Shown: positions 11,804 through 22,495 of the stretch, one piece after another | Numbering within the stretch: the first letter of the stretch is position 1 | Layout of the letters: every line of letters starts with the position of its first letter | Assembly (NCBI GenBank): GCA_963573305.1 | Contig: OY754330.1 | Span: forward strand, 22,478,596 to 22,542,595 | DNA: 64,000 nt | Direction of reading: 5' to 3' | Origin: Pyrrhosoma nymphula | Lineage: Eukaryota > Arthropoda > Insecta > Odonata > Coenagrionidae | The notes under the pieces: generated by a model | What the model was told of the DNA's origin: nothing | The model's database searches: none | The model's input: only the letters and a program-made list of their open reading frames with translations | Program-made: the position numbers and the translations under genes

Positions 11804-12054
11804 CGGTAGATTTTAGTATTTTAATAAATTGTGCGAAAAAATACATCGTTTAGGTTTTCTTTCAGTATGTCACTTTTTCACAAAGTATCGCTTGACTCGA
11901 TTCCCTTTTCAAAGCTCTTTGCCGCGGTACCTATCAACCCTTTCTACTGCTTCAAACGTCAATTTCCAAGGGGAAGAATCGGAAGATCAACTCGCTCATC
12001 TAATGCCTCTGGGCACCCGGGTCCAGCTCTCCCTCCCCACTCCGGTGCCCCAAG

Positions 12055-12640
12055 ATATGGGGAGGATTTGGGGGGGAGTGAGGAGGGTTAAGGAGGGAGC
12101 GAAGGGCAGGGAAGGCAAAGGAGATTTGAACGAAAGGGACCCGGGGAGGGCGGGGGGGACGAAGGGATAAAGGACACAGCCCGGAGAGACCCGTCGTCGA
12201 TGTTTTTGGTGGAAGGGCCCTTGCTTTTTCGGGAGAGCCATGCACCGACATTCGTGGCTTTAAAGTCACAAAAGGTGGAACGGCGACGGATAGGGTTAAA
12301 AATAGAGGAAGAGAGACAAAAACACGGAATAAAAAAAAGCTCTTCTCTCCACTCATTCGATCTTTTCGCACTTGCCACGGTGGAGAGCGAGGGAGGAAGG
12401 CCAGGCAGGAGAGAAGGAGCGATGACTTGCAACACCCAAGTTGGATTCCGGAGGTGTTCATTGTTGTCGCAGCGCACTTCTTTGTCCGTGTGGTGGGAGC
12501 GTGGAGGGGGAGGAACTCGCTTGGAACAAGGGGGGGGGAGAGGCGGGGGGGAGAGGGGGGGGGAGAAATTTAAGAGAAGGGCGGTGGAAGGGAGGGAGGG
12601 GGAGAGAGGGAAAGAGGAAACTGTTGATCGGGGGAACGTA
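12055..12640. repeat. Polypurine region with strong G-quadruplex candidate
   Basis: Purine-rich blocks lie at about 12,055-12,160 and 12,380-12,640. Four G-runs of six or more bases are packed at about 12,530-12,563, an excellent G-quadruplex pattern. A 201-codon minus-strand frame and several plus-strand frames across this interval have low-complexity Ser/Pro or Gly/Arg translations and are not credible genes. Confidence 0.6.
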
Positions 12641-14860
12641 CAGGGCAAGCGAGGGAGTAGGGGCTTCGCGGTGTAATCACCACCCTGCCACAATCCACGA
12701 AATGCACGGAGCCATCATTCACTTCGCTCCAGTCGAAGGGAGGATGTTCGGAAAAAGAATCAATTTCGTTTGATCGGGCCCGATCGGTGAGCACGAAAGG
12801 TGATTTTTTTTACTCTCTAGACAAATTTCCACGAATTCACCCTCCCATTGGAATGCTCTCCCCGTCTCTCAACTTCGGCTCTTTTTGCGAGATTGCAGTT
12901 GATTCGAACGGCAGCCAACTTAAGATCTTATATTCGCTTAAAGGTACTGGCAACTTCTAAATCAAGTCACCAATAAGATTTACTCGGCTATGCACAGTTT
13001 TTTAATAACATTGATGAACTTTCCATTTATTACTTGAATAACTGGTATAAATACCACATACCCTAGGGAGTGGAAAATTGCACTCATATTCACGCAGTAA
13101 AGACAGACTTTGTGTCGGAATACGCTTCTCATCTTGGACATAAAATAGGTTACGCAATTTGGGGTTAGATAATATTTCAAATATATTATTACTTCTGGAA
13201 GGTATATAATTGTATTTTTCATTTACGCCAAAAGATCCAAATACGCTCCCAACTAAGTACCTGAGCGTGAAAACTCATTTTTGTCACTTTACGAATCACC
13301 GCAGCGAGAAACTGAATTGACAATGAATGAACGCGATCCTTTTTTAGTCTTAGCATAGTCGTTTTTAACAGGTGACTCACGAAGACCTAATTAGCCTTGG
13401 CCATAAAATTCCATAACATACATTTCCTTTCCCATCGTTTCATGATGATCAAACTAACAGAAATGTTCAATCTTAGAGCTCATTTGAGAGACAAACTACG
13501 GCATAAGAGGGTGTATTATCGATTCTATTCCGACCGTGAGATGAGAGGGCCATCTAAAAGATTGAATGCTCCATAATGAAGACTCCCATGACTACTGGGG
13601 CGGAGAATTTGTGCCTTGGGTATCATTCAGGTAGCTGAGTAACTCAGCAGCACTCCCATTTCTCCAGTTTTTTTCCAGGAGTCTTGTTGCCATCTCCTTG
13701 TGACAATATCTGCACGGATTCCTTTGATTCTTCACAGAAGCGCCCATTTCTGCCATAAAAACCTTTATGGAGGGACTTAGACTGGTGTTGACTGAAGAAT
13801 GGATGAGGGTTCCATAAACCTTGCTATTTTTTAATTCTCTCGCTCTGAAAACGTCTTAACAGTAAATTAAGCGAAAGAGGACGCGTTAAAACATAAGACG
13901 CTTCATATCGGGGCCAATTATCGAGAATAATTAAGAGAGCTAGCAGGAAGAAAGATGAAGACGACCCGATTTCATGACACCAACACATATATTGCGGGTT
14001 GAGCAAGCGCCCGTCACAAGGGTCTCGCTGAATAATACATGCTTGGAGATTAATATTCGAGATCTCTCCACGAGAAGGTCTCACTACTTTTTCTGCCCTC
14101 GAAATTAACTCTCGCCATAAATCCCTTCGCCCGTGAGAAACAAAGGAAAAGTAATTTTCGGCTGGATGAAACGGGGTGCTGTTGAAATACTGTTAGGAGC
14201 ACGACAGGTAAGCAAGAAGAAAAAGAAGTCGTGCTGTTTCTCCCTTTATCCAAAGAGCATCGAGGTCGTGTAATATGCTCCCGTTTTTGTGCGATGAAAT
14301 AAATTACCAATTTGACGGGAAACTTACGTCAAGCAGCAGATTTCTTTCCTCGCCAGAATCTCACAACTAGGGTCAAGTATGACTACGAAACTCGTCGGCC
14401 AACCATTTTTGGATTAACCTAAATTTTACTGAGGAAAATTTTAGCAGCGAATTCGTATGGGTGATAACATGGACATACATGAAGGGAGTAGTATTTGAAA
14501 AAAATTAAACGTGGCAATGGAGAGGAATTGAAGGCATTTGAAATGAGTGAGGAATGGTGGATCAGTGAGGAGAACATGAGAAAGGAAGCATTGTAATAAT
14601 AAGCAAGAGGAGCGTATTTTATTTGGGATATTTACATCGGTGAAATGAATTCAGCTAAGGATAATGAAGCGGAAATAGGAGAAAAGCAAGGAGATGCGAG
14701 TGTTTACAGAGTAACGGGATAAGTTACGATTATTCAAAGGAAGACTCGCAGGGTGAAAATGGGGTTGAGAGAGTCCAGCGGAAACACGTCGAAAGACAAG
14801 ATGAGAAGGGTAGATGAAAAAGGATAAAAACATCGGGGAGGGGCAGATAGTTCGAGTCAT
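12641..14860. other. Noncoding stretch, minor hairpins only
   Basis: A 15-base near-perfect palindrome (GCTGAGTAACTCAGC, about 13,634) and a CCATAAA/TTTATGG hairpin (13753-13770) are present. Nothing coding is supported. Confidence 0.4.
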
Positions 14861-15840
14861 CTAGTGGCGGTTACTAGGGGCCCTCGGTGCCCCCGTTACC
14901 CTTTCTCGAGGAGCAACCATCCCAGTAGCCTCAGTCGCCTTTAAAAGAGGCACGCCCAGGAAGAATATACCCCTCCTCCCGGGAGACCCTGTTCCCTCCC
15001 CCCTTCCCGACCTCCTCAGCCACTCCCCCCGCTGACCTTCCTCGGTCACGGACCCCGAAAAAAGACCGGACAGCGCTCGCTCGCGCCGGAGTTCACTAAC
15101 TCCTTGAGGCCCCTTTGGTCCTCCATCGCTCCTACCCTAAGCGCCCTCTCTCCCTCCCCCCTCACATCATCTCATCATCGAGCCCTTTCCCCACGGCATA
15201 CCCTTCAAAAACATCACGGACTCCTCTTTACGTGTGTGTTGGTCAGGCAGAGGAGGAGGGGCGAGGGAGGGGAAGATAAGCCGAGGGGAACTCTGGTCTG
15301 AGGAGAGAGGAGAAGTGATGGAATATATATTTACAGGTGAGAGCCACCCCCCCTCACTACCCGCAGCATCCCCGCCTATTCCTTCTTCCTCCTTGGTCCA
15401 CCGCTCTCTCGAGGCCCTCCGTGTCCGGTCCTTAACCCACACACAAGTCCGCCCACAGACCCAACAGCATCCCTTAACGTAGGAATAACCCTTTCTCCCC
15501 CTTTTTTATCCTTTCCCCCACCCATCCTTCAAGTCGGAACCATTATCAGAAGATGGGGTGCGGTTGGGCTCGGGGAAAGCAGGCTCTTGGGCAGGACGGG
15601 ATTTTTTAACAGCCTCCCAAAAAAAACACCCCCCCTACTTGTCTCCAATACTCCTCCCCCCACACATCCGCCCGAAAACTCATCTCCCCTGCCAAGGGTT
15701 CCCATATTCCTGCATTCTCCCCTCAATCCCCGAGGTGCTCAGTAGGACACACGCAAACACATCTCCTTGGGCCGAATACCTTTACGCCCCCCGGGGTCCT
15801 TCCCCGCAGTGTGACAGGGCTGAAGCAGGAAGATAAGTGA
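14861..15840. repeat. Pyrimidine-rich (C/T) region, about 1 kb
   Basis: C/T-dominated sequence on the plus strand, with short G/A reversals at about 15,245-15,310. It produces several overlapping low-complexity frames. No promoter, exon or repeat family was identified. Confidence 0.5.
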
Positions 15841-18339
15841 GAGGAGGAGAAGGGGGTTGGGAGTCAAGCATTGGAAGCAACCAAGCGAAGCGACCCGGTC
15901 CCCCTTCTTCCTCCGTTACCTTTCCTCTCGCCTGGATTCGAACGAAATTAAGATAGAGTGCGTCAAGGAGAAGTAGCGAGAGAATTGCAGCCTTGATGGC
16001 ATCGACTCGAAGATTCGTTACTTATTTCACTATACATTCTTTCAGCTAAGTAAAAGAGAAACTTCCGGTAACACTGATATTAATTGCGCTCGTCACACTT
16101 GGTAAACTAATCAAATGGTATCATAAAGAAGCTCAAATCCTTAAAAAAGCAATAATATGTATACGTCCCGCAATGAAATCAAGCTGAAAGCTTATATGCT
16201 TTACCGGCATAATATTAACCTGTGCGTCTACATTAACGTCAGCCGGTATGGAGAATTTGACCCGGTGAGAGAAGAGCTCACAGTGAAATTAAGCGCTAGA
16301 GAACTGATAAATAGGAGGTAATATATCCAAATCCTTGCATGTCATTAGGAAGACGAGAAAAATAAAAATCAAACCCACACTTGATGCGCATCTAGTGACT
16401 CAATGGTTAACAATATATCAAAGTTAACCTGCATTATATTTTACCGCAAATCAATCAAACACAGATTTTAATTTGTGACTGACAAAGAGAGGAAGGGGGG
16501 CTATTTATTTTTGTATGCTAAGGAGTACTGCGGGTCTTCAGTTTAATGTCTTCTACTCGCGCGTACCCAGGCCTCTTGCTAACAGAATGTGTGGCATATA
16601 TCACTCGGATCGCCCGCGAAATTCAATATGGCAAGCGGCCAAATAAAAGGGAGGGGTGAAGTAAAATTATAAACAGGCGCCAGGAGAGAGACTGCTGGAG
16701 GATGCGACTCAAACAAAAGGTGTATTACATCACGCACGCAAAAGGAGGCTCCTCCAACATCCACGTGGATTTCCCACTGGTATCTCCCAAAAAAGAAGTC
16801 GCCGAGGCAAAGGACACGCCCCTCCAACCTTGGCGAGAATCTAAACAAACAATTAAAGTGGTTTGTGAGTGGGAAGCGAGGAAGAGAGGAGAGTGAAGAA
16901 GGGAACAGCCACAAAGTGCTAGAGGCATGGCCTCGCATTCCCCCGACCAAGTTATGTACAGCAAGGTAACATGCCATCTGCGGATAGGAAAATGAATCAC
17001 CTTTTCTTTCAATAATTTACGGGTCCATTAAGAAGACATGATCAGACATGAACTACAACGAGAGGAGAGTTACTAACCAAAGCATAAGGCGATCAGACAA
17101 AGTGATAACCATTTCTCGAACACTAGAGGATAGTACGCGACTATCTACCGCACGCAAAGGCATTCATGGCCATGTTTGGACTTAAAACGACGAGTAATTG
17201 AAGGTTTTACCACTAAATCTTGAGCGCTATTCAATCAATTATAATGCAACAGAAAATAGGAGCATCCGACAAACTACGAATCCGCACAATGAGTCCATCA
17301 ATATTCAAGTGAGATTCGAGTCGTACCAACTTCTACACAAGTTTACAAGGATGCTCACAGGAAGAGACAAATAAGGAGGAAAAGCAAGCCACAGCGAGAG
17401 AGGCTGCAGGGGAGATTTCAACGACCAACATTATCACAAAAGCAGGAGCTGTTGTCCGCCGCTCTCCGTTGAAGGAAGGGCGGTGTTGCCACTCTCCACT
17501 TTGATGATACTCATTAATGGCCGGGTTCTGGACCGTTAGCGGAGCCGACGACCATGGAAACATTAATAGAGAGTCAGCTTTCAAAGAAGATACGAGCGAT
17601 TAAATGAGAAGCATAAAACCTACCAACACGGCAGGAAGACCGGACTAGGAATTTTACGGCACATAAGAAGTTAGTGAAAGACTCTCAGCTAAAAAAACTT
17701 ACGGAGGATTTAATCATTCGTTGTGATGGAAATCAAATGGGAAAAAATACTTGATCACTTATGTAAAACGAAATTTTATAGGAAACAACGAATGAAAATT
17801 AAACACGGCGAACTCCCACGTGGATAATAATGAGGGTAAAGACATCGGGCATTGACTTCCCCTTGTTATAACGAGAGATACAATATCATTTCCCAATAGA
17901 AATGAATGGTGACACAAATTCCTCGCGAGTAATTTAAGAACCAACAAAAGGCCACCACATACATTTCAGTCCTCTCATTTACTCACACTCAAAATATTTT
18001 CACAAAGTCCAAATTTATTGCAATGGAGCGAAGGGTTGCAAGGCTGCGAGCTTGGTCGTAAAATAAGCGGAAACGAGCAAAAGTGAACGCCGCCATCGGG
18101 GATACGAGAAAATGAACGGGAAATCCGGGGCGAGAAAAATCGCCCGGCGGAAAAAAAAAGTAATAATAATAAGCCGACATCGCTTCAAGCCTTCGCGGCC
18201 GGAGATTAAACTCAAACGCAACAAAATTTAATGCGGGCGGGCACAAAAACCAGTTCGCCCCTGGCCAAAAAATGCAGCTTTCCACTTAAGGCTCCCGTCT
18301 TTGAGACCAATATGTAAGTGCGTCCGCTTTTCCCTCGTT
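15841..18339. other. Noncoding stretch, nothing recognised
   Basis: Short frames only. The overlapping frames at 16579-17012 lack any recognisable domain and appear to be chance. Confidence 0.4.
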
Positions 18340-18665
18340 TTCACGGGTAAGAGAGACCGGATGGAAAAGCACGGCAGGAAGTCCTGGAGGGGGCTGAGAG
18401 AAGACGGAGGAGGGGACAGGGGGAGCTCGGTCCCCTCCTGGGGGGAAGGAAAGGGGGGGGGGCGTTTTGGGAAGGCGAGTCGATCTCCTTCATTTCGTTA
18501 CGTTTTCGCCGGAGAAGAGGAAGCAGTCAAGTGGGCAGGCGGGGAGGAAGGTGGAAATTAATAAGGATTTTTATAATGAAGCCTACCTTCACCGACGAAG
18601 GTGAGTTGGTGAGAGCAGAGGAGAGAGTGTAGAGAGGGAAAGAGAGAGGAGGCAAAGGAATGGAA
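18340..18665. repeat. Polypurine tract with G-runs
   Basis: G/A-rich plus strand, including a run of ten G near 18,450, followed by a GA-rich block at 18,595-18,665. The frames through it are compositional. Confidence 0.55.
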
Positions 18666-18894
18666 CAGGCCCGGTCGTCATAAAGGAGCAATTGCATATC
18701 TCTCCCTCTCATCTCTCCCATTCGCCACTCGTCTCTTCCCCGTTCCGCGACACGCACTGCAGAAGGAGCTGCAGGTCGGATTGTTCCTTGGACTATAGGA
18801 TCGGAGCGATACGGCGGCGGTGGAGGGGAGCTTTGAGAGCCGGGGGCCGTGCTTAATTGCCGTGCGCGCGACGAGGGAATCCGTGAGCAGTCGC

Positions 18895-19144
18895 ACGTCC
18901 AATGAAATTATACTATACTGCTCCATCAGCTCAAAATTCAGAAAAAATCTCCTGCCCCTTCAAACTCGTAAGCAACTTATCTCCTCACTTATTTTCCCCC
19001 ATTTTGATTATTGCTGCCTTGTATACCATGATCTTAATGAAGAGCTCAATTATTAGCTAGAAAGTCAAATAAATATGTGTGCAAGGGTTATTTTTAACTT
19101 AAAGATAGATGATCATATTTCCCCTTATTTTACCAGGCTTACGT
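18895..19144 (+). pseudogene. LINE reverse transcriptase C-terminal relic, left half
   Basis: The translation contains LLPLQTRKQLISSLIFPHFD, YCCLVYHDLNEEL, then, after one in-frame stop (TAG near 19,054), INMCARVIFNL and DDHISPYFTRL. These words match the thumb and tail region downstream of the catalytic palm in jockey/CR1/RTE-like LINE reverse transcriptases. The palm itself with its YxDD box is absent, so the copy is 5'-truncated or its upstream part is not recognisable. The frame breaks off at LT exactly where a 3.05-kb element is inserted and resumes at TWLKAK at 22,189. It is a dead retroelement copy. The clade is uncertain. Confidence 0.8.
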
Positions 19145-19417
19145 ATGTACTATCGTTTTCACTGAAATGTAGACACCCACATGGACTTGTACTGATTTGA
19201 TTGAATGGGGCCGGGTCGGAAAAAAACATAGAGGGTTGGCACACGAGGCTAGCTACGGCCCTTGCCTTTACGTCATCGAGAGCCGACGAGGACGGACGTG
19301 GATGCGACCGGGCTTGCGGAATTAGAGTCAAATAAACTCCGAGAGCATAAGCCCTAGCGAAAGGAATGCACTGAGGAAACTCACGTCCACGCACACGTTG
19401 GGCCGATCGGAGTTTTT
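19145..19417. repeat. Left terminal inverted repeat
   Basis: Matches the reverse complement of 21918-22191 with only a handful of substitutions in ~273 bp, so the two copies are far more alike than the surrounding relics are intact. A ~90-codon frame occurs in each arm, but it is the same repeat read twice and shows no known domain. Confidence 0.85.
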
Positions 19418-19560
19418 GAAGTGTAAACTTCATTTGGCCCGTTGGTCACTTTTGGCATGGGGGAAAAAGAGCAAACTCGCGTCACGTACCGACAGATTCT
19501 TTTCGGGGCCCCGCTTAGCATGCCGAATGTAAACTCATGAGAACGATCACTCTTTAACAG

Positions 19561-19645
19561 ACTAAGATGGTGTAGTGGTTCGGGACATAGAAGTAGTCAT
19601 CTCACTTACCGAAGGTCCCAGGATCAATTCCTATCGGTGTAGTCG
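19561..19645 (+). repeat. tRNA-like head with pol III boxes
   Basis: TGGTGTAGTGG resembles an A box and GGATCAATTCC a B box (two mismatches to GGTTCGANTCC), at normal tRNA spacing. A run of nine T follows at 19646-19654, a pol III terminator. The acceptor stem is not intact, so this is a tRNA-derived SINE head or tRNA pseudogene, not a functional tRNA. Confidence 0.5.
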
Positions 19646-19857
19646 TTTTTTTTTGAGATTTTTTTCTGGGAACAATTCTTGAGAATTTATTTCAGATTTT
19701 GTTCTGTTATTGTCAAAAAGTTTTTTTGACAAATTTTTGGGGGGAAATGGTTTTTCAAAAATAAATGGGTGTTTATGAGAAATTCTTTCGGAAATTTGAC
19801 CTATGCACATGATCTGCTATATCGAGAAATTTTATTAATTTGGAATTCTTTTGTAGG

Positions 19858-21183
19858 CATGGAAACATGAACAAACGTCATCAAGGCAACGCAACTTGTG
19901 TTGAATCTGTAACGTTAGAAAATGCAGAAAGTGGAAGAGAGCGGCAAGAAGACCATAAGGGTAATGGAACAACAGACGAAATGGGTGAGATTTTACAATT
20001 GCATAATTTAGCGGAAGGACAGGGAGATGAAGGAAAGAGGAAGAAAGCCGAATATGACCGAAATTATCGCGCTAAAAAGAAAAAATTGGGGAAAATTGAC
20101 GCTGATCCCGGATTGGAAAAAAACTAATATGGACCGGAAGAGAAAAAATGCTGAATATGCCAAAAATACCGCGTAAGAAAGAAATAATGTATTCATCAGA
20201 GTCTACAGGAAGCGGAAAACAAGAGGAAAAAAGCCGAATATGCCAGAAATTATCGTGCTAAGAAAAAAGCTAATGTCAAAAATAAAGATTGTGTAGGAAA
20301 TGAAGATGCTGCTCCTAGAAAGAGCCTAGATAAAATTCGTCCTAAAAATTACAGGGAGAGACAAGGGACCGATGATTTACTACAAACTATGGAAATGAAT
20401 GATTGCCAAATAGCGGGGTCCTCCAAAAAACTATCATTCATTCCCAAGAGAGATCGTAAAATTTATTGTTCGCAAATAGCAGGTCCCTCTACGAGAGAGG
20501 TGCCTTTAATCCGCGGAAAGACATTACCTATTCTAATTCTGAAAGTGGTGGACCATCTCCAGATCTTCATATTACGGCTATGGTGATTGATGGAGGAGAG
20601 GATCGGGGCGAGTCAAATTCAAATGCTGATAATATTTTGCACGATTTCGTTCAGTGGCGGAATGAAAAAGATATGTCAAACGAAAATAATACAAGCCTCT
20701 AATACAAGCACAACCATTACAGCAAATAATGTACAGTTCATTCTCAACACATTTGTCGGCACATAAAGAGTTTATAAAGCAATTTATTAATAATGAATTT
20801 GGTCATGCTTGCGATGCTTGTGATAGACTTGGTTTCAAATTGATTTAAAATCATTTACCAATATTGACAGTACAAAAAGCATAATATTAATCAGGAAAAT
20901 TGTTCCGGTTCAGAAATCAGAATTTCAGATATGCGCAACCTGTATCACAAGCATTCACAAATATAATATCCCACAACTATCAGTATATAATGGTTTCAAA
21001 TATCCCCCATTTCCAGATAGATTTAAAAATTTCCCATTAGATCTGGTGACTGAACAATTAATATCAACCCGAATTCCTTTCCTGCAATTAAGGCGACTGC
21101 GACATATTCACCGTCAGTTTGGGAATTATGGCCAAGTAATTAATGTTCCAGTCATAGCTTACTATGGTTCTCACACCAAGTGA
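19858..21183 (+). pseudogene. Decayed Helitron-associated protein (DUF6570-like)
   Basis: The N-terminal half carries two clear copies and a degraded third of a basic unit like KKAEYDRNYRAKKKK (about 20,043, 20,150 and 20,235). Later segments read FIKQFINNEFGHACDACDRL, QICATCITSIHKY and TEQLISTRIPFLQLRRLRH, then FGNYGQVINVPV. Two CxxC pairs followed by the LISxRIPF...RRLRH and GQVINVPV blocks are, from memory of the family, the DUF6570-type region encoded upstream of the Helitron_like_N domain in arthropod and cnidarian Helitrons. Frameshifts and stops occur at least five times. The Rep/helicase part is missing. The downstream end is interrupted by an apparent 144-bp insertion. Confidence 0.7.
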
Positions 21184-21327
21184 CAGATTAACGCACTTGG
21201 GGGCCTGTAGGCAGTATAAGCAACGGCGCCCACGTTAATAAACAAGTATAAGAGAATAAAGGGGACAACAATTCTCATTACAAGGGGCCCATAGGAAACT
21301 GCCTACTTTTGCCTTATTGTTAATCTG
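21184..21327. mobile_element. Possible small insertion with CAGATTAAC termini
   Basis: Begins CAGATTAAC and ends GTTAATCTG, with further weak complementarity (GTAGGCAG against CTGCCTAC). It sits exactly where the Helitron-type frame stops being recognisable. No target duplication was resolved. Low confidence. Confidence 0.3.
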
Positions 21328-21760
21328 GTTCTGCGCACACCCACTGAAAGGAAAGCGTTCGTTCTTTAAAACACCTCACTTCCCACATTTTTACGTGACC
21401 AAGTACTAGAAGTTTGAAGATAAAAAATATCAATAGAATTACAAACCTTTTTCAAACTCTAGGGTTTATCAAAATGATCGAAACTACGAATGCATTTGGT
21501 TATTTATAGAGAATTGTAGATACTATGAGTAGGTATTTCCCTGCAAGGACAGACTGCAAGATGCAACCACTGCCACTTCCAATGCTTTTTTCCTCTCAGT
21601 GAATTAAATCTGTTAAGAAATAAATGCGGTAACGTAGATGGTCATTATTTTTATGAATTAAGCCGTAAACAAAAAACCGCATTAACTCTTTCTTTTGTCA
21701 ACTATATAAATTGTGTTGATATTAAGAACGCATCTTTGTTATCTAACAGATTAAAAAAAT

Positions 21761-21840
21761 GGCCTGACTATGGATTCGAACCCTACCAGAACCGCACACC
21801 AACTTCGGCGCATGGAATTAACCATCTCGGCTGAAAGGCC
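21761..21840 (-). repeat. tRNA-Ser/Leu-like head with pol III terminator
   Basis: On the minus strand GGCCT pairs with a terminal AGGCC, GCCGAGATGGTTAA resembles a class II tRNA A box, and GGGTTCGAATCC is a perfect B box. A T7 run follows (A7 at 21753-21759 on plus). The long middle arm suggests a tRNA-Ser or tRNA-Leu ancestor, but no clean anticodon stem forms. SINE head or tRNA pseudogene. It faces the other tRNA-like head across the element. Confidence 0.6.
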
Positions 21841-21917
21841 ACTTCCTGGTGTAACACTCACGGTGAGTCCAAATCTGAATCTAGGGAGAGGAAAAACTTC
21901 GCGACAGAGCCCGAAAT

Positions 21918-22191
21918 AAAAAACTCCGATCGGCCCAACGTGTGCGTGGACGTGAGTTTCCTCAGTGTATTCCTTTCGCTAGGGCTTATGCTCTCGGAGT
22001 TTATTTGACTCTAATTCCGCTAGCCCGGTCGCATCCACGTCCATCCTCGTCGGCTCTCGGTGACGTAAAGGCAAAGGCCGTAGCTAGCCTCGTGTGCCAA
22101 CCCTCTATGTTTTTTTCCGACCCGGCCCCATTCAATCAAATAAGTACAAGTCCATGTGGGTGTCTACATTTCAGTGAAAACGATAGTACAT
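21918..22191. repeat. Right terminal inverted repeat
   Basis: Inverted partner of 19145-19417. Its outer end CGATAGTACAT abuts the point where the LINE protein resumes. Confidence 0.85.
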
Positions 22192-22495
22192 GGCTGAAGG
22201 CCAAAACCAGAAGAAAATACTTGCTTGGTTCGTTTATGTATGGTCTTTTAAAAACTCAGCAACCTTGTTATTTAAAGCAATTTTTTCCTTCCAGAGAAAA
22301 AAGTCCAACGTTACCACCCGAATGGCTCCTGATAATTTAATTATTCCACTACATTGGACTACTACGTATCAAAAAGCCTTCTGAGTTGCTGTGGCCAGGT
22401 TGTGGAATAATACTCCCGCCGATTTTACGGAATCCAATTCAATATTTGTTTTTTATATATTTTTTCGGCATATTTTTAACCAGGAAGAGTTATAA
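22189..22495 (+). pseudogene. LINE reverse transcriptase C-terminal relic, right half
   Basis: The translation resumes with TWLKAKTRRKYLLGSFMYGL, then, after a frameshift near 22,320, LIIPLHWTTTYQKAF, a TGA, and VAVARLWNNTPADF, ending NQEEL at TAA (22493-22495). The RRKYLLG...YGLL, IP(L/H)xxxxxYxxxF and xxRLWNxxP words are the usual LINE C-terminal tail. Joined in register with 18895-19144 it forms one dead copy split by the TIR element. The ~170 bp after the stop may be its 3' UTR. Confidence 0.8.

Larger units (their letters stand above)
11302..11865. repeat. Large inverted repeat with two hammerhead-like modules
   Basis: The left arm (11302-11453) is complementary to the right arm (11722-11865) over nearly its whole length, with scattered mismatches and small indels. 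The ~268-bp spacer has no recognisable content. Each arm carries the CTTGAGAAT...GAAAC module, on the minus strand in the left arm and the plus strand in the right arm. The ends read CTGAAAGAAAAC. It may be a foldback transposon, or two copies of a retroelement end joined in opposite orientation. No target duplication was resolved. Confidence 0.7.
19145..22191. mobile_element. 3.05-kb TIR element inserted into a LINE, carrying a Helitron-type gene relic
   Basis: Bounded by near-identical inverted repeats of ~273 bp, both ending outward in ATGTACTATCG. The flanking LINE protein continues in register across the insertion, which fixes both boundaries to within a few bases. Inside are two opposed tRNA-like heads (19561, 21761) and a decayed Helitron-associated gene (19858-21183). 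No transposase was recognised. A flanking ACGT / ACAT pair is a possible 4-bp target duplication but is ambiguous. Long TIRs do not fit a canonical Helitron. This is either an unclassified TIR transposon that captured Helitron sequence or a composite of nested insertions. Confidence 0.7.

Noticed and set aside
12088..12693. 201-codon minus-strand frame
   Set aside because: It runs through a polypurine block; the translation is Ser/Pro/Leu low-complexity with no domain, and the opposite strand is equally open.
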